Shown here piece after piece: positions 49,483 through 59,015 of a stretch of 64,000 bases of DNA (position 1 is its first letter; each line of letters begins with the position of its first letter). The notes under the pieces are model-generated. The model did not search any database, was not told the DNA's origin, and saw only the letters and a program-made list of their open reading frames with translations. This DNA comes from Psychrobacillus sp042885655 (GTDB taxonomy: Bacteria; Bacillota; Bacilli; Bacillales_A; Planococcaceae): NCBI RefSeq assembly GCF_042885655.1, contig NZ_JBHVRO010000010.1, forward strand, positions 101,171 through 165,170. Reading direction: 5' to 3'. A program made the translations under genes and the position numbers.

Positions 49483-50436
49483 TTACTCACTAAAAACCCC
49501 GATATTACTAAACTTATTATAACGGTCTTCTATTAATTCTTCTGCTGATAGTTTACTTAGCTCTTTTAGTGAATTAATAAGAGCCTCTTTCATATAAGTA
49601 GCTTGTGCTTCAGGATTTCTATGTGCTCCACCATGTACTTCTTTTATAACTGTATCAATAATATGCATTTCTTTTAGGTCAGGTGCTGTAATTTTCATAG
49701 CTTCTGCCGCTTGTTTTGCAAGGGATGAATCTTTCCAAAGAATAGAAGCAGCTCCTTCAGGTGAGATAACCGAATAAGTAGAGTTTTCGAGCATTTGGAT
49801 TCGATTAGTAACACCTAATCCAAGGGCTCCCCCACTTCCACCTTCCCCAATAACTACACTAATTACTGGCACTTTTAAGCCTGCCATCTCTACCAAGTTT
49901 CTAGCAATTGCTTCACTTTGTCCACGTTCTTCTGCGGCTTTTCCTGGATATGCACCCTTTGTATCGATAAAACAAATAATAGGACGATTAAACTTTTCTG
50001 CTTGTTTCATTAAACGTAGTGCTTTTCTGTATCCCTCAGGGTGAGGCATTCCAAAATTACGCTTAATATTCTCTTTTGTATCTATACCTCTTTGATGTCC
50101 AATTACCGTGACAGGGTTTCCTTCTAAAAACGCAATTCCACCAATAATTGCTGCATCATCTCCGTATAAACGGTCGCCATGCAGTTCAATGAAATCAGTA
50201 AATAATAATTGAATATAATCTCTTGATGTAGGACGATTTGGATGACGTGCAACTTGGACACGATCCCACGGCTGCATATTATCATAAATATCTTGTTCTA
50301 GCTTTTTTAATCGTTCTTCTAACTTTTCTATTTCAGCAGTTAAATCTACTTCTGCATTCGAAGTATATTCTCTTAATTCATCAATTTTCTTTTTCAATTG
50401 TACAATCGGTTCTTCAAAAGGTAATGTTTTTACCAT
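49483..50436 (-). CDS. accA: Acetyl-CoA carboxylase carboxyltransferase alpha subunit
   Basis: The 317-residue subunit pairs with AccD to move CO2 from carboxybiotin to acetyl-CoA. It has an N-terminal helical region (1-60), then RPTSRDYIQLLFTDFIELHGDR, GHQRGIDTKENIKRNFGMPHPEGYRKALRLM and the oxyanion-hole GEGGSGGALGLGVTNRIQMLENS. Its ATG overlaps the end of accD by 7 bp, so translation is coupled and subunits are made in equal amounts. Confidence 0.97.
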   Translation of the reverse strand: MVKTLPFEEPIVQLKKKIDELREYTSNAEVDLTAEIEKLEERLKKLEQDIYDNMQPWDRVQVARHPNRPTSRDYIQLLFTDFIELHGDRLYGDDAAIIGGIAFLEGNPVTVIGHQRGIDTKENIKRNFGMPHPEGYRKALRLMKQAEKFNRPIICFIDTKGAYPGKAAEERGQSEAIARNLVEMAGLKVPVISVVIGEGGSGGALGLGVTNRIQMLENSTYSVISPEGAASILWKDSSLAKQAAEAMKITAPDLKEMHIIDTVIKEVHGGAHRNPEAQATYMKEALINSLKELSKLSAEELIEDRYNKFSNIGVFSE

Positions 50437-51299
50437 GCTGTGACCTCCTTACTGCCATGCATTTTTACAAGAAGTGAAACTGTTTCACGCATATCTTTTC
50501 GGTGGACTACAGCATCTAATTGACCATGATCCAATAAAAACTCTGCCGTTTGAAAATCTTCAGGAAGTTTTTCTCGAACTGTTTGTTCAATAACTCTTCG
50601 ACCAGCAAAGCCAATTAACGCCTTCGGCTCTGCTAAATTTATATCCCCAACTGAAGCAAAGCTAGCAGAGACCCCACCAGTTGTTGGATGAGTTAATATA
50701 GACATATATAATTGCCCTTTGTCGCTATGTCTTTTTAATGCAACAGATGTTTTTGCCATTTGCATAAGGGATAATACCCCTTCCTGCATTCTCGCTCCAC
50801 CACTTGCCGTGAATATAATGAAAGGCACTTGAAGCTCAGTTGCTTTTTCTATCGCTCTAGTAATCTTTTCCCCAACTACAGAGCCCATGGAACCCATTCT
50901 AAAATGTGAATCCATAACAGCTACCACTACTTTTTGTCCTTCTAATGATCCAACCCCAGTTAATACTGCCTCATTTATACCAGTCTTTTTCACATCTGAA
51001 TTTACTTTTTCAGTGTAACTTGGAAAGTTTAATGGGTTAACAGTCTGAAGATGATCATCCATAGAAACAAATGAATTCTCATCTAGAAATATTTCTATTC
51101 GTTCAAATGCCGTCATTTTCATATGGTGATCACATGATGGGCATACTTTTAAGTTTTTCATTAAGTCCTTTGTAAATACGTTTTTTCTACATTCAGGACA
51201 TTTCATCATAATTCCTTCCGGCACATCGTTTTTGGCTTTGTCCGCAGGAATTGCTACATATTTCTTTTTATGATTTTTTCTAAAAATACCTCGTACCAT
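50430..51299 (-). CDS. accD: Acetyl-CoA carboxylase carboxyltransferase beta subunit
   Basis: The 289-residue subunit has the N-terminal zinc finger (CPECRKNVF...KVCPSCDHHMKM, four Cys) and the crotonase-like core: FIIFTASGGARMQEGVLSLMQMAKT, LTHPTTGGVSASFASVGDI and IGFAGRRVIEQTVREKLPEDFQ. It lies downstream of a GntR regulator gene on the same strand. In B. subtilis the malic enzyme gene ytsJ lies between accD and dnaE; it is missing here. Confidence 0.97.
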   Translation of the reverse strand: MVRGIFRKNHKKKYVAIPADKAKNDVPEGIMMKCPECRKNVFTKDLMKNLKVCPSCDHHMKMTAFERIEIFLDENSFVSMDDHLQTVNPLNFPSYTEKVNSDVKKTGINEAVLTGVGSLEGQKVVVAVMDSHFRMGSMGSVVGEKITRAIEKATELQVPFIIFTASGGARMQEGVLSLMQMAKTSVALKRHSDKGQLYMSILTHPTTGGVSASFASVGDINLAEPKALIGFAGRRVIEQTVREKLPEDFQTAEFLLDHGQLDAVVHRKDMRETVSLLVKMHGSKEVTAW

Positions 51300-51377
51300 T
51301 TACATATCTCCCCTGTTCATTAGAAAAGTGCAAGGTGCCTTTTACTAAAAATTATTGCATCGGAAATGAATATTTCC

Positions 51378-52010
51378 TTACTGAATTAACAAAAGCCATT
51401 TATTGTATTGAGTTATTACAAGTTGTTCGTCTCTATTTTTTAAGCCACTTAGTAATTCTCTCCAAGTGTCTTTTTCTTCTATTCCCATTGGGTTTCTATA
51501 AGGTTCCCCAGCAAACTGTTTTAACAAAAACCATATTTTCAATGCAAGGCGATTATTAGAAGTTATAATAATTTCCCGAATGATGTCCTCACGAATTACT
51601 TCTTCATTCTGCAATTTATTTAGGAACGCATCCCAAATATATTGTCCTGATAAGTTTTCTGAGGTACATATTGTTCGAATTGCTTCTTTTTCTAATGTTT
51701 CTCTTGTTTTGTTTACATCTTCTTTTGATTTAGATTCTTGTAAGACAAAAGTAGATAATAACTCTACTAATTGATGTTTACGAAAATCGGAAAGAAATGT
51801 TCCTTCCCCTCTTCTAGTTTCAATTAATCCAAGTAATTCTAAACTTCTGAGTGCTTCTCTCACAGTTGACCGGCCAACTTGCATTCGTTCTGCCAGTTCT
51901 CTTTCAGAGGGCAGTTTACCTCCAACAGCTACATTTTCTTCCTTAATGAGCTCTCTCAGTTGTTTAACAATCTCTAAAAACCTTTTGCTTGAATTATTTT
52001 TGGGATTCAT
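51378..52010 (-). CDS. GntR/FadR-family transcriptional regulator
   Basis: The 210-residue protein has an N-terminal winged helix (GGKLPSERELAERMQVGRSTVREALRSLELLGLIETRRGEGTFL, about 29-72) and a helical FCD/FadR-type effector domain. That domain lacks an obvious set of metal-binding histidines, so the ligand may be an acyl-CoA or organic acid without metal. It precedes accD by 78 bp on the same strand, so control of acetyl-CoA carboxylase is an attractive guess. A perfect 15-bp palindrome lies 28 bp upstream of its start, suggesting autoregulation. Confidence 0.85.
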   Translation of the reverse strand: MNPKNNSSKRFLEIVKQLRELIKEENVAVGGKLPSERELAERMQVGRSTVREALRSLELLGLIETRRGEGTFLSDFRKHQLVELLSTFVLQESKSKEDVNKTRETLEKEAIRTICTSENLSGQYIWDAFLNKLQNEEVIREDIIREIIITSNNRLALKIWFLLKQFAGEPYRNPMGIEEKDTWRELLSGLKNRDEQLVITQYNKWLLLIQ

Positions 52011-52037
52011 ACATCCTCACTCTTCCATTAATTACAA

Positions 52038-52052
52038 AGTGGTCTGACCACT
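52038..52052 (-). promoter_or_regulatory. GntR/FadR-type operator
   Basis: AGTGGTCTGACCACT is a perfect odd palindrome with the TGGTC-N-GACCA core used by FadR-subfamily regulators. TTGACA lies about 25 bp upstream on the minus strand, so the site would sit around the transcription start. Confidence 0.75.
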
Positions 52053-52210
52053 GATAGTTAATAGCATACAAAATAATTGTCAAAACGTAAAGAAAAAACT
52101 GTACAAAAACGTATATGCGAGACTCCTGCAAAAAAAAATGCATATCAAAACTCTTTTATGAGTCTATAATCTGTACTGTACTAAAATGTATATACTAAGC
52201 TGAACAATCC

Positions 52211-55200
52211 TTAGTTATTAGAGCGAATCCCAAAGTCATTTGATATTAATTTGGTTATTATTTGAGTTCTTCCATTGCGACGTTCAAATTTTCCTTCTAT
52301 CGTAATGATCGAATGCTCTTCTAATAACAAATTGAACTTTGCATATTCTTCTGGAAATAATGTTACGGAAATACTCCCAGTTTCATCTTGTACATTCACA
52401 AATGCCATGGACTCTCCTTTTTTCGTTCGAATTCTTTTTATTTCTTGAACGAGACCAACTATTTTTACTTTCCATTCTTTTTGGGACTGTTGGACATCCC
52501 ATATGCTATTAATTCTTTCTTGAATATTTTTTTTCACAGAAACTGTTGGATGTTCTGAAAAATATTGTCCTAGCACTTCTTTTTCAAATTGAAGCTTATT
52601 CATTAAAGGTAATGGTTCAGATTTTATATATTTTGATTTTCCAAAATGAAAAGTGTCCCCACCAAACAAATCGTTTTCTTCTGTGGGACTTACAAGCTCT
52701 GCGTATTTTACTGCAGGATCTAAAGTTGCTAGTAAAGTGGACCTTTCTTCCTTAAACTCATCCATGGCACCAGCTTTAATAAGTGGTTCAATATTCTTTC
52801 GATTAAAGTGGATAGCTGTTAAATCAGATGCAAAATCAAAAATATCATTCCATTTTGTAGATTTATTTTCCCTTTGCTGTAGTAATTTTTGTGTAAAAGA
52901 ATGAGAAACTCCTTTAATCGCATGTAAGCCGAATCTTACTGCTCCATTCTCTACAGAAAAAAAAGGTTGGCTTCTATAAATGGATGGAGGTAGAACGGTA
53001 ATACCTTTTTGTTTCATCTCAATTACAAGCTTATTTATTTTTTCTTGATTGCCCATTGTGGTGCTTAATAATGCACAGTAAAACTCGACAGGAAAGTTTG
53101 CTTTTAAAAAAGCCATCTGATACGAAATAATACTATATGCTACAGCATGACTTTTAGGAAATCCATAATCCGCAAAACGAACGATTAATGCATATACAGA
53201 AGACGCTGCCTCCTCTGTATGCCCAAGTAGTTTTGCTTTTTGAACAAAATGAATTCTTTCTTTTTGAAGTACTTCTCGATTTTTTTTACTTACTGCTCTT
53301 CTAAGTAAGTCAGCTTCCCCAAAAGTAAAACCAGCCATTTGTGAAGTGATTTGCATGATTTGCTCTTGATAGACGATGATACCATATGTTTCTTTCAAAA
53401 TAGGTTCTAATACTGGGTGTTCATAAGTAACAGCTTGCAGTCCTAATTTTCTTTTTGCATATAAGGGGATACTTTCCATTGGTCCTGGTCTGTACAAAGC
53501 ATTTACAGCTACAATGTCCTCAAACTTTGTCGGTTTAATTTGTTTTAGTGCATTTCGCATTCCTTCAGATTCTAGTTGAAATACACCTGTTGTATCTCCT
53601 CCTTGTAACAGCTGGAAGGTACGCGCCTCATCTAAAGGAATAGCATCTAACGTCACTTTAGAATCTTTTTTATAGTTGATTAGATTTAAAATACGCTCGA
53701 TGATCGTTAAATTTCTTAAACCTAAAAAATCCATTTTTAACAAGCCAATCTGTTCAATTTCTTTCATTGGCCATTGAGTTAAAAATATATCATCATGTCC
53801 CATTTGAATAGGTACTACATCCACAAGAGGAACAGGTGAAAGAATGATACCTGCAGCATGCGTGGAAGCGTTTCTTGGTAATCCTTCTAATGCAAGTGCT
53901 ACCTGAAACCATTTCTTACGTAATTCTTCCGTTTCGATAAATTCTCTTAATTTTTGTGATTGTTCATATGCTTCTTTTAGTGAAATGCCCAATTTTGATG
54001 GAATAAAATTAGAGATTGCCTCGAGTGTGGATGATTCAAAACCAAAAACTCTTGCCACTTCACGGGCAACCGCTTTTGCTGACAAAGTCCCAAACGTAAT
54101 AATTTGTGATACATATTGTTTGCCATACTTTTCAGCTACATATTGTATTACTTCCATTCGCTTGGAATCCGCAAAATCAATATCAATATCCGGCAAAGTA
54201 ATACGTTCTGGATTTAAAAAACGTTCAAATAAGAGACCATATTTAAGTGGGTCCACGTCAGTTATGTAGAGTGAATATGCAACGAGTGAACTTGCCGAAG
54301 ATCCTCGACCTGGTCCTGTTAAGATTCCTGCCTGTTTCGCAAATTTCATAAAATCTTGCACAATTAAAAAGTAATCTTCATAATTCATCTGACCGATGAT
54401 TTGAAGCTCGTAATTTAAACGTTCCATATACTGAGATGTGATACTTTTCACCCGATTTTTTAATCCTTCTTCACAAAGTGCACGTAAATAATCCTTTGCT
54501 AAAACAGATTGGGGTAGATGATACTTAGGCATATATTGCGATGGCTGTTCAAAAGAAACCTGACAACTTTCTAACATTTTTTCTGTGTTTTCTAGCCACT
54601 CTGGAACATCTGAAAACCAATCGAACCATTCTTCTCTACTTAGTACATGGAATGAATCGTCGGAAGGTTTTAGACGATTATGATCAGACATTTTGACCGA
54701 TTGATCCATTGCATTTAATACCTCAAAAGCAAAAGCATCCTCTTTCTCTAGGTATCGACTCATATGATATGCAGTAATGGAAATTGAAAGACTTTCCACA
54801 ACAGGTATAATCTTTTTCTCTAATTCTAATTTTTTCCCATTTGGACGTTCTATTCCTGCATATAAATTGGTCTCACCAAATATTTCAACTAATTCGACCA
54901 CCGCATCTTCAGTAAAGGAATTTTCACATTTATAGACAACGATCAATCCATTTTTATATGCTTGGATCCACTTTTTAGGAAGTTCAGAAAGTTCTCTTGT
55001 TTCCAAGCTACTCGATATTTTTAAAAGGTTTTCATATCCTTTATTATTTTTAGAATAAATAATAATAGAGCATAGTTGAGACTCTAGTCTTAAATTAACC
55101 GAGAGTCCAATAACCGGGTGAATTTGATGTTTTCTTAATTCATGCCAAAAAGGCAACAACCCATACAATCTGCTGTTTGTAATGGCGGCCGCCTTTGCTT

Positions 55201-55294
55201 TATTCATTTTCAATTTTTGGATGAGTTGTTCCAATTGAATTGTACTTTTCAGCATATCCGCCGAGGTTACAATTTGTGGATATACTGTTTCCAT
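52211..55294 (-). CDS. dnaE: DNA polymerase III alpha subunit, DnaE type
   Basis: The 1027-residue polymerase has the family C core: GPGRGSSASS (327-336) and LPDIDIDFADSKR with catalytic D369 and D371, YQEQIMQITSQMAGF, and a C-terminal OB fold (about 925-1010). In Firmicutes DnaE extends RNA primers before PolC takes over. The N-terminal PHP domain is degenerate: the usual His-x-His-S start reads PQIVTS and the TDH segment reads TNSR, so metal binding is probably lost. ATG 55294 follows GAGGTG. Confidence 0.95.
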   Translation of the reverse strand: METVYPQIVTSADMLKSTIQLEQLIQKLKMNKAKAAAITNSRLYGLLPFWHELRKHQIHPVIGLSVNLRLESQLCSIIIYSKNNKGYENLLKISSSLETRELSELPKKWIQAYKNGLIVVYKCENSFTEDAVVELVEIFGETNLYAGIERPNGKKLELEKKIIPVVESLSISITAYHMSRYLEKEDAFAFEVLNAMDQSVKMSDHNRLKPSDDSFHVLSREEWFDWFSDVPEWLENTEKMLESCQVSFEQPSQYMPKYHLPQSVLAKDYLRALCEEGLKNRVKSITSQYMERLNYELQIIGQMNYEDYFLIVQDFMKFAKQAGILTGPGRGSSASSLVAYSLYITDVDPLKYGLLFERFLNPERITLPDIDIDFADSKRMEVIQYVAEKYGKQYVSQIITFGTLSAKAVAREVARVFGFESSTLEAISNFIPSKLGISLKEAYEQSQKLREFIETEELRKKWFQVALALEGLPRNASTHAAGIILSPVPLVDVVPIQMGHDDIFLTQWPMKEIEQIGLLKMDFLGLRNLTIIERILNLINYKKDSKVTLDAIPLDEARTFQLLQGGDTTGVFQLESEGMRNALKQIKPTKFEDIVAVNALYRPGPMESIPLYAKRKLGLQAVTYEHPVLEPILKETYGIIVYQEQIMQITSQMAGFTFGEADLLRRAVSKKNREVLQKERIHFVQKAKLLGHTEEAASSVYALIVRFADYGFPKSHAVAYSIISYQMAFLKANFPVEFYCALLSTTMGNQEKINKLVIEMKQKGITVLPPSIYRSQPFFSVENGAVRFGLHAIKGVSHSFTQKLLQQRENKSTKWNDIFDFASDLTAIHFNRKNIEPLIKAGAMDEFKEERSTLLATLDPAVKYAELVSPTEENDLFGGDTFHFGKSKYIKSEPLPLMNKLQFEKEVLGQYFSEHPTVSVKKNIQERINSIWDVQQSQKEWKVKIVGLVQEIKRIRTKKGESMAFVNVQDETGSISVTLFPEEYAKFNLLLEEHSIITIEGKFERRNGRTQIITKLISNDFGIRSNN

Positions 55295-55309
55295 ATACGT
55301 CACCTCAAT

Positions 55310-56239
55310 TTACAACTTTTTCAAATCTTCGATTACAAGATCTGCTTCCTCCCATGTTTTTACAGAAGCTCCTGAAGCAAGCGGATGTCCTCCGCCACCA
55401 TATTTTTTTGCTATTACATTTATAATCGGACCTTTTGAACGAAGACGTACTCTGATTTCTTTTGTATCTTCAATAAAGAATACCCAACATTTCATTCCTT
55501 TGACATCTGCAAGAGAGCCTACTAATAAAGAAGCCTCAGATTCAGCAACATTATATTTCTTTAAAATCTCAGATGTCAATTTAACAAATCCTACTCCATT
55601 TTCATCCATGTTAAAGTTTTCATATACATATCCTTTTAAATGGAGTAAGTTTCTATCTACTTCATACATTCCATTAAAAAGTTCCGTACGATCAAATCCA
55701 TAAGAAAGAAGCTCTCCGGCATAAGTCATTGTTTGCAAAGTTGTACTTTGAAACATAAATCTACCAGTGTCTCCAACGATTCCAGCAAACAGTAATCTTG
55801 CAATACTTGCGTTCATTTTCCAACCTTTATATTCCTTCGCTTCATCAAATAATTCACAAATCATTTCACTTGTAGAGCTTGAGTTAGTATCCACCCATAA
55901 AAGGTCTCCATATGCATCATCATTTGGATGATGATCTATTTTAATGAGTGTTTTACCGAGTTTGTATCTCTCATCATCTATTCTTTCTGTATTTGCTGTA
56001 TCTGTAATAATAATTAGAGCATCTTTAAAATCATCGTCAGTAACAGTATCAGGATAAGCTAAGAAATCTAGTGTATTTTCATGATATCCTGTTGCTAATA
56101 CTTTTTTTTGTGGATAATTAAACGAAATTAACTCTTTCAACCCAATCTGGGATCCATATGCATCTGGATCAGGTCTTACATGTCGATGAATTATTATTTT
56201 ATTATATCCTTCGATTGTGTCAATGATTTGTCTTTTCAT
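55310..56239 (-). CDS. nrnA: Oligoribonuclease / pAp phosphatase NrnA
   Basis: The 309-residue DHH-DHHA1 phosphoesterase has HVRPDPDAYGSQ (about 20-31), DTANTERIDD, IKIDHHPNDDAYGD (the DHH motif), and the C-terminal GGGGHPLASGA that binds substrate. It degrades nanoRNA and cyclic-dinucleotide products and dephosphorylates pAp. It lies just upstream of dnaE on the same strand and divergent from ytpI, as in Bacillus. Confidence 0.95.
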   Translation of the reverse strand: MKRQIIDTIEGYNKIIIHRHVRPDPDAYGSQIGLKELISFNYPQKKVLATGYHENTLDFLAYPDTVTDDDFKDALIIITDTANTERIDDERYKLGKTLIKIDHHPNDDAYGDLLWVDTNSSSTSEMICELFDEAKEYKGWKMNASIARLLFAGIVGDTGRFMFQSTTLQTMTYAGELLSYGFDRTELFNGMYEVDRNLLHLKGYVYENFNMDENGVGFVKLTSEILKKYNVAESEASLLVGSLADVKGMKCWVFFIEDTKEIRVRLRSKGPIINVIAKKYGGGGHPLASGASVKTWEEADLVIEDLKKL

Positions 56240-56332
56240 TTCATTTCCTCCACTTAATCAAGTTTACTATTCGCATTTTCACAAATTACCCTTTACAATG
56301 ATGGAAGCTTATTTTTTTATTGGAGGTTCATT

Positions 56333-56641
56333 ATGATTCTTAATGGAATATTTATACTAGCTATTGTTGTTTCTTTTGTGTGGTATTTTTACTTTAAAAC
56401 AAAACAGTTTCGCACTACACTACCTATTCGAAAAAAATGGTTTTCAGCGAAGGCTTCTGTTTGTTTAGGTGCATTTTTGTTATTTTTTGGTTTGAACTTT
56501 TTAATTGTCTTCCCTTCGTCCGTTACTTATGTAATTTCTGCTTTGTTTATCCTACTTGGCGGTTATTTTATGTATTACAATTATAAAGTATTCAAGCATT
56601 ACGGACAATTTGTCGAGGAAGAACTAAGTTTAAACAAATGA
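56333..56641 (+). CDS. ytpI: YtpI-family membrane protein
   Basis: The 102-residue protein has three hydrophobic segments (about 3-20, 43-62 and 68-88). It matches YtpI in size and in its place between nrnA and ytoI. GGAGG precedes the ATG. No function is known. Confidence 0.85.
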   Translation: MILNGIFILAIVVSFVWYFYFKTKQFRTTLPIRKKWFSAKASVCLGAFLLFFGLNFLIVFPSSVTYVISALFILLGGYFMYYNYKVFKHYGQFVEEELSLNK

Positions 56642-56668
56642 TGCAGCTCAAGTGCTGCATCATTTTTA
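56638..56668. terminator. Bidirectional terminator between ytpI and ytoI
   Basis: A stem GATGCAGC/GCTGCATC with a six-base loop and a plus-strand T-run lies between the convergent stops. Confidence 0.85.
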
Positions 56669-57976
56669 TTAACGTTCTAAAAGTTGGTACGTTATCATTG
56701 CTTTCCCCACTAGCTGCTTGTCATTAAATACCTCTAAATCCATTTTTGCAACTTTACGACTCATCTCTAACACTTTGACTCCTACACGAAGAATACTTTC
56801 TAATTGTATTGGCTTCGTATAATAGATAGTCATATTTTCAACTACGCTTTCTCCACGTTTACGAATTTTCAGCGTTTGAGATCCAGTTTCAGTCAAAAGA
56901 ATAGAAAAGGCTCCATAAGACATATTCCCGTAATGATCTGTCATTTGAGGTGTAACGACAAACTCAAAAATGAATTCCTCCATAGAAATTAGCTTTATTT
57001 GCTGTTTTACTATATCATCGATTGTCTCTCCGTTTTGCGGTTGTCTGGAGGCAGCTTGCAATGCTTTTAGTACATCTTGTCTACTAATTACACCTTCTAA
57101 TATATTGTTGTCTTTCACTACAGGTAACAAGTCGATCCCTTCCCAAATCATTCTATGACTTGCAGAAGCAACACTTGTTTTCAAAGTTATAGCAATAGGA
57201 TTTTTCGTCATCACTTTCTCCACAAGTTCATGACTCTCTTTACCAATAACATCTCTCGCTGTTACGATACCAACTAATTTATTGGATGTATCTACTACTG
57301 GAAACCCACCGTGAGTCGTTAATTGGTTCAATTCCCGATAGCGCTTTACGAAATCATTTGTCTGAAGAAACGACGTATCTTTTAAAGGAATATATATATC
57401 TTCAATAAGCAAAACGTCTTTTTTTATGAGTTGATCGTCTATTGCACGATTAATCATCGTGGCAACTGTAAACGTATCATAGCTTGTTGAAATTACAGGT
57501 AACTCTAAAACATCTGCCAATTTTTTTATTTTCTCGGATACATCAAAGCCACCCGTTACAAGTACTGCTGCTCCAGCATGCAAACCATGTTCATGTACTT
57601 GGAGTCGATTTCCAACAATCAGTAAATTGCTAGGTTCGACATAACGCATCATATCTTCCACCTGCATAGCACCAATAACAAATTTGTTTAGTGTTTTATA
57701 TAGTCCCGCTTTTCCACCTAAAACTTGTCCATCTACTATATTGACTACTTCTGCAAATGTTAAACGTTCAAAATGCTCTTTTTTCTTTAATTCAATTCGG
57801 ATTGTTCCGACACGTTCAATTGTACTAACAAGTCTTCTTGCTTCTGCTTCTTTTATCGCACGGTATGCTGTTCCTTCACTTACAGTTAGATCTTTAGCAA
57901 TTTGTCTAACAGATATTTTATCTCCAACGGGGAGCTTTTCTATATATGCTAATATTTGCTCATGTTTTGTTGTCAT
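56669..57976 (-). CDS. ytoI: DRTGG/CBS/hotdog multidomain protein YtoI
   Basis: The 435-residue protein contains, in order, a DeoR/GntR-like winged helix (1-65), a DRTGG domain (about 70-185), two CBS domains (about 190-310: IPLKDTSFLQTNDFVKRY and VMTKNPIAITLKTSV) and a C-terminal hotdog thioesterase-like domain (MSYGAFSILLTETGSQTL, IYYTKPIQ). CBS pairs bind adenine nucleotides. The layout suggests a nucleotide-sensing regulator, possibly coupled to acyl-CoA metabolism, but no activity is established. Its ribosome site is weak. Confidence 0.9.
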   Translation of the reverse strand: MTTKHEQILAYIEKLPVGDKISVRQIAKDLTVSEGTAYRAIKEAEARRLVSTIERVGTIRIELKKKEHFERLTFAEVVNIVDGQVLGGKAGLYKTLNKFVIGAMQVEDMMRYVEPSNLLIVGNRLQVHEHGLHAGAAVLVTGGFDVSEKIKKLADVLELPVISTSYDTFTVATMINRAIDDQLIKKDVLLIEDIYIPLKDTSFLQTNDFVKRYRELNQLTTHGGFPVVDTSNKLVGIVTARDVIGKESHELVEKVMTKNPIAITLKTSVASASHRMIWEGIDLLPVVKDNNILEGVISRQDVLKALQAASRQPQNGETIDDIVKQQIKLISMEEFIFEFVVTPQMTDHYGNMSYGAFSILLTETGSQTLKIRKRGESVVENMTIYYTKPIQLESILRVGVKVLEMSRKVAKMDLEVFNDKQLVGKAMITYQLLER

Positions 57977-58002
57977 GTAGTCACATCCAAACGATTGTTA
58001 TT

Positions 58003-58190
58003 CGTTCCAGACTGTTGACAAACGCTCGCATTCTTCGTTAGTGGTACTTAGCTGTAAACCCATGACCTAAAAGTGCATGAGCTTCCGCCTCGTACTGGCG
58101 TGCCGCTAACGACAAGCATTCTCATGTCAGTCGAGGGAGCCATCTCCGAATATTGTTTTGCCTACATATCTAAACGATTGTTGTACGTTT
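58003..58190. repeat. Structured intergenic repeat
   Basis: GC-richer than its surroundings. TTCTTCGTTAGTGG (about 58032-58045) pairs imperfectly with CCGCTAACGACAAG (58112-58125), enclosing ACCCATGACCTAAAAGTGC, and the block starts CCAGACTGTTGACA, shared with 49165-49176. There is no coding potential. It is probably another dispersed repeat. Confidence 0.6.
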
Positions 58191-58223
58191 ATTGTACCAC
58201 ATTTATCTAACATTCTTTGCAAG

Positions 58224-58904
58224 CTACAGTTCTACAATCCCACCAGCATTTAGAATTTGAACTTCGGAAGTAGTTACTAATTCTTTAAAATGCATTGGGT
58301 CTTGTTGAATGACCGGAAAAGTATTGTAATGAATTGGTACTACTACACGCGTTTTTAAAAGTTTTGTCGCATAAGCAGCATCTTCAGGTCCCATTGTAAA
58401 ATTATCACCGATAGGTAAAAAGGCAACATCAATATTATTTCGTGCGCCAATCAATTGCATATCCCCAAATAGACCGGTATCTCCTGCATGATAAATAGTC
58501 TTCCCCTCTGCCGTAAACAAGATTCCTCCTGGCATTCCTGTATAAATAGTCCCGTTATCAGGAGTATCAAATGAAGAACTATGAAAAGCATGGGTATATT
58601 TAACTTTTCCAAATTCAAATTGATAAGCCCCACCTAATCCCATTTCATGGGTAGCAATCCCTTGCGTTGCTAGATATTCTGCAAGCTCAAATGGAGCAAT
58701 AACAAGTGCATTGCTTCGTTTTGCAATATCGATTGTGTCTCCAACATGATCATTATGACCATGCGTTAACAAAATAGCATCTGGTTTTTCCTCAGAGGCG
58801 ATTAAATCCGTCAATCCATTACCTGAAATAAAAGGATCAATTAATATTGTATATTTCCCTGTTTTAATTTTCACTACTGAATGCCCATGATAACTGATTT
58901 GCAT
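58224..58904 (-). CDS. ytkL: UPF0173 metal-dependent hydrolase YtkL
   Basis: The 226-residue metallo-beta-lactamase-fold protein has LLTHGHNDHVGD (about 54-65, the HxHxDH metal site), IYHAGDTGLFGDM and the C-terminal VPIHYNTFP. ATG 58904 follows AAGGAGTG; upstream in-frame codons lack a ribosome site. The family has no defined substrate. It is divergent from the M24 peptidase gene, as in other Bacillaceae. Confidence 0.93.
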   Translation of the reverse strand: MQISYHGHSVVKIKTGKYTILIDPFISGNGLTDLIASEEKPDAILLTHGHNDHVGDTIDIAKRSNALVIAPFELAEYLATQGIATHEMGLGGAYQFEFGKVKYTHAFHSSSFDTPDNGTIYTGMPGGILFTAEGKTIYHAGDTGLFGDMQLIGARNNIDVAFLPIGDNFTMGPEDAAYATKLLKTRVVVPIHYNTFPVIQQDPMHFKELVTTSEVQILNAGGIVEL

Positions 58905-59015
58905 TTTACATACACTCCTTGTAAGTTGTTTTTTTCTCTTATATTTCATTCAACGTTAATGCTAGAAATCCTTTATTCTGTTATCCTTAACTTATAAATT
59001 TAAAAAAGAGGTGCT

